Part shown: one piece after another, positions 16,641 to 24,210 of the stretch
Layout of the letters: each line of letters opens with the position of its first letter
Position numbering within the stretch: the first letter of the stretch is position 1
NCBI GenBank assembly: GCA_002500665.1
Contig: DLRY01000003.1
Coordinates: 4,471-40,197 of the forward strand
Length of the DNA: 35,727 nt
Reading direction: 5' to 3'
Source of the DNA: Opitutia bacterium UBA7876
GTDB lineage: Bacteria; Verrucomicrobiota; Verrucomicrobiia; Opitutales; Seribacteraceae
Made by a program: the position numbers and the translations under genes
Notes under the pieces: generated by a model
The model's input: the letters and a program-made list of their open reading frames with translations, nothing else
Databases searched by the model: none
What the model was told of the DNA's origin: nothing

Positions 16641-16712
16641 AAAGATTCTAGGTATTCCCCACTCGGAATTACTTTTGATCCGGGTAGTCACAACCCTCGT
16701 TGTCTTTTTACT
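16641..16712 (+). promoter_or_regulatory. Promoter region of the sigma factor-lipid operon
   Basis: This 72-base gap is the only sizeable gap within 12883-25454, so it should hold the promoter of the nine-gene operon. TTGATCC (16675-16681) lies 31 bases before the ATG. No convincing -10 partner was found. GTTGTC falls 17 bases after it. Confidence 0.35.
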
Positions 16713-17654
16713 ATGGTATCACAACTTTTAAAATCCACACCATCCGGAAGTTCTCTCGACCCCATTGGTCGTTTTATAACCCACCGTTCTCGCATGGCCC
16801 CTCCATCCTCCGAAGAGTACGATCATCTCTTTCGGGAACTGTCTAAAAACTCCGAGTCTGCGAGAGCTGAATTGATCGAGCGTCATATTCGTTTGGTTGC
16901 ATCCATTGCCTTGAAGTTTCGCAACTCCAAGGTTTCCTTGGAAGACATCATGGCGGAAGGCATTCAAGGCCTAATCGTTGCATTGGATAAATTCGATCAC
17001 ACCAAAGGCGTAAAGTTGAGTACTTATGCCTCTTGGTGGATCCGTCAAAGAATACAGAGGCTTATTGGAAAAATGTCCAACGCAGTTTCCGTTCCGCACG
17101 ACGTATCACAAGGGATCAGAAAAGAAGCCAGAATACGAGCCGATCTTCAGGTTGAGCTAGGCAGGGACCCAACCGACTCTGAGGTGAGTTATATTCTAGG
17201 TACCGATCGAAACGTTTCCAAACGCGTCAAATCTGCCCCGAAGCATTCTGTTTCCCTGGACAAACCTCTCACCGAGGACTCCGACCAAACTTTGTCAGAT
17301 TTAATGTCCGACGAAGACGGCCCCGACACCTACCGTGACTCAGGTTCGCTTAAGGATGATATGGAGGTAGCTCTGAAGTTCCTGGACAAAAGAGAAAGAC
17401 GGGTGCTCAGCATGCGATTCGGCATAGACCGTCTCGAAGCCATGAAACTTGACGAAATTGCGTGCGAGTTGAATGTTTCGGGTGAACGCGTCAGGCAACT
17501 CGAGTCGATTGGTCTTCGCAAGCTCCGGGCTTTGCTATTGCGCAAGGGTGAAATCGACTTCTCCAAACTTGATAAGTTCGCTTCCACTGATTTAGTTGGC
17601 AAATCCGAGATGAGTCCCCTAGAACTCTCCCTCGCATTGGATTGCGCCAACTAA
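16713..17654 (+). CDS. Group-2-like sigma-70 factor heading a lipid-modification operon
   Basis: 313 residues with regions 1.2 (about 15-45, DPIGRFITHRS), 2 (50-120), 3 (125-185) and 4 (225-285). Region 2 contains LIERHIRLVASIALKFR and the -10 recognition segment LSTYASWWIRQRIQR, which is RpoD-like, not RpoH-like. Region 4.2 reads VSGERVRQLESIGLRKLR, close to the primary-sigma VTRERIRQIE motif. It lacks the long region 1.1 and is about half the size of RpoD, so it is an alternative (group 2/3) factor. The desaturase ATG lies 1 base after its stop, so it is co-transcribed with what it may control. The ECF11/ChrR pair usual in such clusters is missing. Confidence 0.92.
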   Translation: MVSQLLKSTPSGSSLDPIGRFITHRSRMAPPSSEEYDHLFRELSKNSESARAELIERHIRLVASIALKFRNSKVSLEDIMAEGIQGLIVALDKFDHTKGVKLSTYASWWIRQRIQRLIGKMSNAVSVPHDVSQGIRKEARIRADLQVELGRDPTDSEVSYILGTDRNVSKRVKSAPKHSVSLDKPLTEDSDQTLSDLMSDEDGPDTYRDSGSLKDDMEVALKFLDKRERRVLSMRFGIDRLEAMKLDEIACELNVSGERVRQLESIGLRKLRALLLRKGEIDFSKLDKFASTDLVGKSEMSPLELSLALDCAN

Positions 17655-17655
17655 T

Positions 17656-18567
17656 ATGTCTTTTTCCATACTCAAGTGGGTTTGTCCACCGCCCGAGACT
17701 TTTGAAGAGCTTCCACCAGGGAAGGCTAAGGTCGAGTGGTTTCGTTGTCTACCTTACGTAGTCGTACATCTGGCTGGACTGTTAGCCCTTCTTTACCCCG
17801 TTTCTTTCGCCTGTGTCCTGATAGCCATTCTTTCTTACGCAGTGCGGATGTTTTCCATCACCGCCTTCTACCATCGCTATTTCTCCCACCGTACTTTCAA
17901 GACGAGTAGGCTGGTTCAGTTTCTAGGTGCATTCGTAGCTTGCTCCGCGGGTCAGCGGGGACCGCTGTGGTGGGCCGCCCACCACAGAAGACATCACCGC
18001 CATTCCGATACCGAGGATGACGATCATTCTCCTCACACCAAAAGTTTTCTTTGGAGCCATACGCTCTGGTTCATGACCGATTATGCCGTTCCAACCTTCA
18101 TGAAGGAGGTACGCGACCTCGCAAAGTTCAAGGAATTGCTTTTCCTCAACCGATTCGACTGGATCCCCGTTGTGGTCCTCGCTTCCTCCTGCTACTTACT
18201 CGGCGAGACCTCCTGGTTCGGCGAGTGGACCGGACTCACCGGAATGACGACATTGATCTGGGGTTTCCTCATCCCCACCATCGCCCTCTACCACGCCACT
18301 TTTGCCATCAACTCAATCGCCCACCTCTTCGGATCCCGACGCTTCGAAACTGGGGAAGGGAGCAGAAACAATTTCCTCCTCGCCCTTCTGACCCTTGGCG
18401 AGGGTTGGCACAACAACCACCATTTCTACCCCGCTTCCGCCAGGCAAGGTTTCTTCAAGTGGGAGATTGATCCGACCTACTACCTTCTCCGGTTGATGGC
18501 GTTATTTGGGTTGGTGCGAGACCTGCGACCCGTCCCTTCGTGGGTAAAGGACAAGGCGGTCCGCTGA
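17656..18567 (+). CDS. Membrane fatty-acid (acyl-CoA/lipid) desaturase
   Basis: 303 residues of the membrane-bound di-iron fatty-acid desaturase family (delta-9 type). Three histidine boxes are visible: HRYFSH at 73-78, HHRRHHRH ending near 116, and HNNHH at 252-256. Hydrophobic segments at about 33-67, 155-180 and 195-215 fit the usual four helices. It would introduce a double bond into acyl chains, probably on acyl-CoA or phospholipid. It follows the sigma gene immediately and comes before a flavoprotein. An extra double bond would be the substrate for methyl-transfer enzymes later in the operon (inference). Confidence 0.94.
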   Translation: MSFSILKWVCPPPETFEELPPGKAKVEWFRCLPYVVVHLAGLLALLYPVSFACVLIAILSYAVRMFSITAFYHRYFSHRTFKTSRLVQFLGAFVACSAGQRGPLWWAAHHRRHHRHSDTEDDDHSPHTKSFLWSHTLWFMTDYAVPTFMKEVRDLAKFKELLFLNRFDWIPVVVLASSCYLLGETSWFGEWTGLTGMTTLIWGFLIPTIALYHATFAINSIAHLFGSRRFETGEGSRNNFLLALLTLGEGWHNNHHFYPASARQGFFKWEIDPTYYLLRLMALFGLVRDLRPVPSWVKDKAVR

Positions 18568-18585
18568 AAACCCGGGCGCCCGACC

Positions 18586-19824
18586 TTGAAGATAGCCGTT
18601 GTAGGATCAGGTATTTCCGGGCTCGCCTGCTCCTATTTGCTGTCCCAAGAGCACGACCTCACTCTCTTTGAGGCGGATGCCAAGCCAGGTGGGCACGTCA
18701 ATACGGTCGATGTTGATGGAAAGAGCGGAAATCACCGTGTGGATACCGGTTTCATTGTCTTCAACGAGGAAAACTACCCCAACTTCATCCGCTTGCTGGA
18801 TTTGCTCGAGGTTCCTTCCCAGCCAACGCGGATGGGCTTTTCCGTTCGTTCGGACAAGCTCGATCTGGAATACAGCGGGGAATCACTTGGCGGACTTTTC
18901 GGCAGCCTGCGCAACCTCGCCGATCCCCTTCATTGGAAAATGGTCCTCGACGTTCTCCGCTTTCACAAGCTTGCCCGGGAAAGCAGACCTGGTCCCGAGA
19001 CAGTAGATGCATACGTCCGTCGGCATGCCCTGGGAAAGCGATTCCGTGAGCACTTTCTTCTTCCACTCGGCTCCGCGCTCTGGTCATGCTCGAGGAAAAG
19101 ATTCGGGGAATTCCCGGTCGAATTCGTGATCGACTTTCTGTCCAACCACCGGATGCTACAGGCATCCGGCCGACCCGTTTGGCGGGTCGTAAAAGGCGGC
19201 TCCCGGACCTATGTGGACAAGTTGATCAAGCGAATAGAAGGAAGGTTGCGTCTAAAATCACCGATTGAGAAGGTCACCCGTACTGGCGAAGGGGTCGAGC
19301 TTTCTTTTCCCGACGGGACCCGCCAAACCTTTGACGAGGTCATCTTAGCCTGCCATGCCGACCAGTCGCTGCGCCTCATCGATTCCCCTTCTTCGGAAGA
19401 GGTTGCCCTACTGGAATCCTTCCCATACGAAACAAACATGGTATCCCTTCACAGCGACGATTCCCTCCTGCCCCGCCGAAAGTCGGCTCGGGCAAGCTGG
19501 AACGCCTACCTGCCCAAGAAAGATACCGGGCAAGCGGTCGTCACCTACGATATGAACATCCTGCAGAACCTCCCCACCAGCGAGCCCTTTTGCGTCTCCC
19601 TCAATCAGATCGGCTCCATCCAACCGGAGGCTCACCACGCAGACTACGAATTCGCCCACCCCACCTATCACGAGGGTCGCCGAAAGGCCCAGCAACGCCA
19701 CAGCTCCTTCATCCGTAACCGCGGCCTTTCGCTCTGCGGAGCCTACTGGGGGTTCGGCTTTCATGAGGACGGTCTGAAGAGCGGACTGCGCGTATGCGAG
19801 GCTTTCGGAGCCAGTTTTGGATGA
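18586..19824 (+). CDS. FAD-dependent amine-oxidase-like protein (COG2907)
   Basis: 412 residues starting at TTG, the only plausible start in the 18-base gap. N-terminal FAD motif MKIAVVGSGISGLACSYLL with E at LTLFEADAKPGGH; next GFIVFNEENYPNFIRLLDLL, typical of COG2907. A C-terminal FAD segment reads LCGAYWGFGFHEDGLKSG. COG2907 flavoproteins sit with DUF1365 and CFA-type genes in many photolyase clusters and in the furan-fatty-acid regulon of Rhodobacter sphaeroides. A dehydrogenation/oxidation step on a membrane acyl chain is a reasonable guess. The stop overlaps the next start by 4 bases. Confidence 0.9.
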   Translation: MKIAVVGSGISGLACSYLLSQEHDLTLFEADAKPGGHVNTVDVDGKSGNHRVDTGFIVFNEENYPNFIRLLDLLEVPSQPTRMGFSVRSDKLDLEYSGESLGGLFGSLRNLADPLHWKMVLDVLRFHKLARESRPGPETVDAYVRRHALGKRFREHFLLPLGSALWSCSRKRFGEFPVEFVIDFLSNHRMLQASGRPVWRVVKGGSRTYVDKLIKRIEGRLRLKSPIEKVTRTGEGVELSFPDGTRQTFDEVILACHADQSLRLIDSPSSEEVALLESFPYETNMVSLHSDDSLLPRRKSARASWNAYLPKKDTGQAVVTYDMNILQNLPTSEPFCVSLNQIGSIQPEAHHADYEFAHPTYHEGRRKAQQRHSSFIRNRGLSLCGAYWGFGFHEDGLKSGLRVCEAFGASFG

Positions 19825-20603
19825 AGAGCTCCCTCTACTTCGGCGAGGTCCGACATCACAGGCGGGCCCCCCGGAAGCACGACCTGAGCTACTCGGTCTT
19901 CATGCCTCACATCTTCCTCGACGAGCTCGGGAAGGTCTTTCTGGGAAGGTGGCTCTGGTCCGTCGACCGGCCCAACCTATCGGCCTTCCGCAGAAAGGAC
20001 TATCACCAGCCCGGAGCTTCCTCCCTCGAGGAAGCGGTCCGCTCGACCATGTCCGAACAGATCGGCAAGCCCGTCGAGGGCCCTATCTCCATCCTCACTC
20101 ACCTGCGAACCTTCGGGCATTGCTTCAATCCGGTGACTTTCTACTACGCGTGGGATGAGGAAAAGACCCGGCCCCATGCCCTCATGGCGGAAATCACCAA
20201 CACCCCTTGGGGCGAGCGCTACGCAAAGGCCTTTTCCTGGGAGAATCCGGACAAGGTCGAACGGTCCCGGCACGAGTTCAGAAAGGAATTCCACGTCTCC
20301 CCTTTCATCGGAATGAAGGTCGCCTACGACTGGCGTTTCCAGGGCCCGGACGAAACGGCCAAGGTGGACATGATCCTGAGGGAAGAAAACGAGGTTTTCT
20401 TCACCGCCCACCTCAACCTTCGACGCAGGCCCATCACCTCGGGCAACCTGGCTTGGGCCCTTGCCCGCTTTCCCTTCCTTACCTTGAGGATCACTTTCGG
20501 CATCTACTGGAACGCCCTTCTCCTGAGGCTCAAGGGCTGCCCCTTTCACCCCCACCCAAAACACCTTGCCTCCGCATCCGGCCATGAGCAAACAGGTAAC
20601 TGA
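19821..20603 (+). CDS. DUF1365 protein
   Basis: 260 residues from the ATG at 19821 (ATGA overlap with the flavoprotein stop); a TTG-like upstream extension is less likely. Family marks: LYFGEVRHHRRAPRKHDLSY near the N-terminus, LDELGKVFLG, YHQPGASSLEEAVR, and the central HLRTFGHCFNPVTFYYAW, then EITNTPWGERYAKAF and KEFHVSPFIGM. The function of DUF1365 is unknown; it almost always neighbours COG2907 and CFA-like methyltransferases, so it probably acts in the same lipid modification. Short-range order here is the classical one. Confidence 0.94.
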   Translation: MKSSLYFGEVRHHRRAPRKHDLSYSVFMPHIFLDELGKVFLGRWLWSVDRPNLSAFRRKDYHQPGASSLEEAVRSTMSEQIGKPVEGPISILTHLRTFGHCFNPVTFYYAWDEEKTRPHALMAEITNTPWGERYAKAFSWENPDKVERSRHEFRKEFHVSPFIGMKVAYDWRFQGPDETAKVDMILREENEVFFTAHLNLRRRPITSGNLAWALARFPFLTLRITFGIYWNALLLRLKGCPFHPHPKHLASASGHEQTGN

Positions 20604-21852
20604 ACCGTCCTCGGGCCTAGCCGTGGCCAACGATCGGCGGAAGGGTTTCTTCGAGAACCTTCTTCTCTCCGGGCTGGGAAATATCACCCATGGCGCCCTT
20701 CGAGTCGAGACGGACTCCGGATCACTCCTGCTCGGTCAGGAAAATGACGAGGAAATGCGGGCTGAGATCCGCGTGGCAGATCCCGTCTTCTTCCGGAAGG
20801 CCTGCCTGGGAGGATCCCTTGGGGTCGCCGACAGTTATGCCTCCGGCGACTGGTCCACGCCAGACCTGGTCATGCTCTTCCGCCTTTTCCTGCGCAACCT
20901 GGAAGTAATGGACGGATTGGAAGGCGGTTGGGCGACCCTGCTCAACAAGGTCGCGCGCTGGGGCTATTCCATCGGGCAAAGAAACACCATCAACGGCAGT
21001 CGTCGCAATATCGCCCTTCACTACGATCTGGGCAATGAGTTCTACGAGCTTATGCTGGACCCCACCATGACCTATTCGTGCGGAATCTTCGAGACTCCGG
21101 AGGCAACCCTCGAGGAAGCATCCCTGGCCAAGTACGACCGGATCATCGATCTACTGGAGGTCAAGTCCGGGCACCACTTGCTCGAGATTGGTTGCGGGTG
21201 GGGCGGCTTCGCTCACCGATTGGCAGAGCGGACGGATGCCCGCCTCACTGCCACCACCATTTCCGAAAGTCAGTATCAATACGCCCTCGAACGCATCCGT
21301 AAAAACGGATGTGAGGACCGGATAAGCATCGTCAAGCAGGACTACCGCAACCTTGCAGGGCAATTTGATCGGATCGTATCAATCGAGATGATCGAGGCAG
21401 TCGGACACGAGTACCTCCCTTCCTACTTCTCCAAAATTTCCGACCTGCTCGCTCCCGATGGAGCTGCTCTGATTCAAGGAATAACAATGCCCGACCACCG
21501 GTACGAACAATACCTCAAGGAAGTGGACTACATCCGCACCCGGGTTTTTCCAGGCAGTTGCGTACCTTCGGCCTCTGCAATGATCGCCGCCGCCGTCAAA
21601 CGCTCCGACCTCCGGCCGGCCGCTCTTCACGACTTCGGTTACCACTACTCGCGCACCCTGCGTGAGTGGAGAGTTCGCTTCAAGGAGAACGAGGAAAAAA
21701 TCGACGCCCTCGGTTACGACGATTCCTTTCGTAGGGCCTGGGAATATTACCTTTGCTACTGCGAAGCGGGGTTTGAGGAGGGCTACACCGGAGACGTCCA
21801 TCTTCTCCTTGCCAAACCCGCGTGTAAAATGGCCCGCGGATTTCCGCAATGA
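20584..21852 (+). CDS. Cyclopropane-fatty-acid-synthase-family methyltransferase
   Basis: 422 residues from the ATG at 20584, overlapping the DUF1365 gene by 20 bases. An N-terminal lipid-binding domain (about 1-135) is followed by HYDLGNEFYELML and the SAM-binding loop LEIGCGWGGFAHRL (about 200-213). Bicarbonate/active-site residues expected from E. coli Cfa are visible as C166 (YSCGIFE), E271 (IEMIEAVG) and H305 (PDHRYE). YIRTRVFPGSCVPS is the family C-terminal motif. It methylates unsaturated phospholipid acyl chains; whether the product is a cyclopropane or a methyl-alkene (as for UfaM of furan-fatty-acid synthesis) cannot be read from sequence. Confidence 0.92.
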   Translation: MSKQVTEPSSGLAVANDRRKGFFENLLLSGLGNITHGALRVETDSGSLLLGQENDEEMRAEIRVADPVFFRKACLGGSLGVADSYASGDWSTPDLVMLFRLFLRNLEVMDGLEGGWATLLNKVARWGYSIGQRNTINGSRRNIALHYDLGNEFYELMLDPTMTYSCGIFETPEATLEEASLAKYDRIIDLLEVKSGHHLLEIGCGWGGFAHRLAERTDARLTATTISESQYQYALERIRKNGCEDRISIVKQDYRNLAGQFDRIVSIEMIEAVGHEYLPSYFSKISDLLAPDGAALIQGITMPDHRYEQYLKEVDYIRTRVFPGSCVPSASAMIAAAVKRSDLRPAALHDFGYHYSRTLREWRVRFKENEEKIDALGYDDSFRRAWEYYLCYCEAGFEEGYTGDVHLLLAKPACKMARGFPQ

Positions 21853-22376
21853 ACCCAAGGTCTTCCTTTCTGATCGATTTCGCGCTTTTTCAAGCCGTTT
21901 GGTTTGCCTGCGTACTCGCTACGCGCTCACCCTACCCTCAGGTCCTTCCACTTGGCGGCTCGATTCTCGTAATCGGACGGGTCGTCCAAAAAGGACGCCT
22001 ACGGGAAGCCTTGCCACCTGGTCTAGCCTGCATCGCAATCGGTAGCCTCGGAGACGCCCTTCTGGTCAAACTCGGGTTCCTCTCCTTCTCCCCATACCCA
22101 AATTTGCTGGGCGCTCCACTATGGATGGTCGCGCTTTGGATGAACTTCGGACTGATGCTAAGCCCCTTGTTCACATGGTTTATGAAGAACTTGATCCGTA
22201 CCCTTCTAGGTTTTTCGATCGGTGGAGCCGTTGCCTACTATTCCGGCGAGAAACTAGGCATTCTTACATTGGAAAAAGATTGGCAGTCAATCCTCGCAAT
22301 CGGATTCGAGTGGGCGGTTGCCGGACTCATCCTGCACTTTCTCTGGCTCAAACTTCCTCAAGGCAAGGAATCATGA
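21849..22376 (+). CDS. DUF2878 membrane protein
   Basis: 175 residues with about five hydrophobic helices, starting inside the previous stop codon (ATGA). The opening FLIDFALFQAVWFACVLAT matches the DUF2878 motif (NFxxFQxxWFacV). GAPLWMVALWMNFGLML is also family-like. DUF2878 proteins are small integral membrane proteins, usually found in ECF11/LitR-controlled light-stress clusters. No enzymatic function is known. The stop overlaps the DUF1295 start by 4 bases. Confidence 0.88.
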   Translation: MNPRSSFLIDFALFQAVWFACVLATRSPYPQVLPLGGSILVIGRVVQKGRLREALPPGLACIAIGSLGDALLVKLGFLSFSPYPNLLGAPLWMVALWMNFGLMLSPLFTWFMKNLIRTLLGFSIGGAVAYYSGEKLGILTLEKDWQSILAIGFEWAVAGLILHFLWLKLPQGKES

Positions 22377-23161
22377 ATTTGCTCGAACTCCTACTCTACG
22401 GCCAAGTCTGTGCATCCGTCATCATGCTCTTCGGTTGGCTGGTTGCGATCAAGATCAACAACACCTCCTACGTGGACGTCCTCTGGGCCTACGGCGTGGG
22501 GGCGCTGGGGTTCTCCTACCTCCGCTTGGAAGGACAAGAGATCGACCCGACCCGACTGGTCTTCCTGCAGGTGTTGATCGTTGCCTGGTCACTCCGCCTC
22601 GGAACCTACCTGCTGGCCCGCTGCCGCGGCAAGCCGGAGGATGCGCGCTACGCCTACCTCAGGGAATGGATGGGAAAAAAGGCTAACCTCGGATTTCTTC
22701 TTTTCTTTCAAGTCCAAGCCTTCTGGGTAGTACTTTTCGCTTCCCCTTTCCTCGTCCTAGCCGGCAACCCCAACCCGATGGGCCTGCCCGACTACCTGGG
22801 ATTGGCAATCTGGTTGGTTGGTTTCGTGGGCCTTAACATAGCCGACCGACAGCTCGCCCGCTTCAAGGAAGCCTCCGGGCGAACGCGGGCAGAAGTCTGC
22901 GATACGGGCCTCTGGAAATACTCGCGGCATCCCAACTACTTCTTCGAGTGGGTTCTCTGGCTAGGGTACCTGCCCCTCGGTTGGGCGGCTCCACAGGGAC
23001 CCTGGCTACTGGCCCTCCCCGTCATGCTCTACCTCTTTCTCACTAGGATTACCGGCATTCCCTTCGTGGAGGCCCGCAAGCTAGAGGCAAGCGGGGAGGC
23101 CTATCGATCCTACGTCGAGCGCACCCCGTCCTTCTTTCCTCGTTTCCCTAAAAGCAAGTAA
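22373..23161 (+). CDS. DUF1295 membrane protein (steroid 5-alpha-reductase-like)
   Basis: 262 residues from the ATG at 22373 (ATGA overlap); a longer open frame upstream lies within the DUF2878 gene. About six to seven membrane helices. The C-terminal motif LWKYSRHPNYFFEWVLWLGY is the NAD(P)H-binding signature of DUF1295 and related isoprenylcysteine methyltransferase/steroid reductase folds. Conserved NNTSYVDVLWAYG near the N-terminus is typical of DUF1295. Such proteins are candidate acyl or isoprenoid reductases. Part of the core lipid module. Confidence 0.92.
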   Translation: MNLLELLLYGQVCASVIMLFGWLVAIKINNTSYVDVLWAYGVGALGFSYLRLEGQEIDPTRLVFLQVLIVAWSLRLGTYLLARCRGKPEDARYAYLREWMGKKANLGFLLFFQVQAFWVVLFASPFLVLAGNPNPMGLPDYLGLAIWLVGFVGLNIADRQLARFKEASGRTRAEVCDTGLWKYSRHPNYFFEWVLWLGYLPLGWAAPQGPWLLALPVMLYLFLTRITGIPFVEARKLEASGEAYRSYVERTPSFFPRFPKSK

Positions 23162-23169
23162 TCCGACTC

Positions 23170-24210
23170 ATGAACCCGACCAACTTCTTCATCGAGCTCG
23201 CCGAGCGCGGACTTGTCCCTGATTTCTTCATCCGTGCGGGCATCCGCGGCCTCTGCCGCAAGAGGCTCCGGCAATGCCTCTCGGAGGACTGCGAGGCCAA
23301 TGCCGAACTTGCTGAGAAATACCTCGAGGATTCCGATGCCTCCCCCATGGCGGTGTTGACCGATAAAGCCAACGAGCAGCATTACGAGGTACCCGCGTCC
23401 TTTTACCAGCTGGTTCTCGGAAAGAACCTCAAGTACAGCTGCTGCTTCTTCGAAAAAAAGAACGGAAGCCTCACCGACGCCGAGGATAAGGCCCTCGATC
23501 TGACTTGTCGAAGGGCGCGCTTGGAAAATGGCCAGAACATCCTGGAACTCGGATGCGGATGGGGCTCGCTCTCACTCCGGATGGCCAAAGACTATCCGAA
23601 TGCCCGCATCACATCCGTTTCCAACTCCCACTCTCAGCGCGACTTCATAGTCGGGCAGGCCCGGGAGCGGGGGCTGGAAAACCTCAAAGTCATTACCGAG
23701 GACGTCAATGCCCTCGAAACGGAAGAGCGATTCGATCGGGTGGTCTCGGTCGAGATGTTCGAGCACGTTCGAAACCACCGCGAGCTCTTCCGGAGGATTC
23801 ATTCGTGGCTCAACCCGGGAGGCAAGCTTTTCACCCACGTCTTCTGCCACCGCTCGACCTCCTATCCCTTCGAGGTAGAGGGTGAGGACGACTGGATGTC
23901 GCGCCACTTCTTTAGCGGTGGAACCATGCCCTCGGACGAGCTATTCCTCCGGATCTCCGGAAACTTGGAGTTGGAAAGAAGATGGAGATTGTCGGGTCTG
24001 CACTACGCAAGCACCTCGGAATGCTGGCTCGAGAATCTGGACCATCACCGCAACGAAGTCCTCAGTCTGTTCGGAGAGGATCTTTCCATGGCCGATGCCC
24101 ACAGGACCTTTCACCGCTGGCGCATCTTCTTCCTCGCCTGTGCCGAGACCTTTGCTTTTGGAAATGGACAGGAGTGGTGGGTCAGTCATTATCTTTTCCG
24201 AAAAACATGA
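23170..24210 (+). CDS. SAM methyltransferase resembling plant coclaurine N-methyltransferase, CFA superfamily
   Basis: 346 residues, shorter than the CFA-like gene upstream. Motifs in order: EQHYEVPASFYQLVLGKNLK with the YSCCFF segment, SAM loop LELGCGWGSLSLRMA, VVSVEMFEHVRNHRELF (E195, E198, H199), HVFCHRSTSYPFE, DDWMSRHFFSGGTMPSD, GLHYASTSECWLENLD, and EWWVSHYLFRK. The set follows plant benzylisoquinoline N-methyltransferases closely, from memory. In a bacterial lipid operon its acceptor is more likely an acyl chain than an alkaloid. It is the second methyltransferase of the operon; two methylations (for example a dimethyl product) are conceivable. The PQQ gene overlaps its stop by 4 bases. 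Confidence 0.9.
   Translation: MNPTNFFIELAERGLVPDFFIRAGIRGLCRKRLRQCLSEDCEANAELAEKYLEDSDASPMAVLTDKANEQHYEVPASFYQLVLGKNLKYSCCFFEKKNGSLTDAEDKALDLTCRRARLENGQNILELGCGWGSLSLRMAKDYPNARITSVSNSHSQRDFIVGQARERGLENLKVITEDVNALETEERFDRVVSVEMFEHVRNHRELFRRIHSWLNPGGKLFTHVFCHRSTSYPFEVEGEDDWMSRHFFSGGTMPSDELFLRISGNLELERRWRLSGLHYASTSECWLENLDHHRNEVLSLFGEDLSMADAHRTFHRWRIFFLACAETFAFGNGQEWWVSHYLFRKT

Noticed and set aside
16713..17654. Sigma factor as RpoH
   Set aside because: Region 2.4 has LSTYASWWIRQRI, as in RpoD-type factors, and lacks RpoH-type features; called group-2-like instead.
22121..22372. N-terminal extension of the DUF1295 protein
   Set aside because: The extension lies in the DUF2878 gene; the ATG at 22373 (ATGA overlap) gives the normal family start.
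23982..24206. N-terminal extension of the PQQ propeller at 24207
   Set aside because: The extension lies in the methyltransferase gene and would hide the signal peptide that starts at the ATG 24207.
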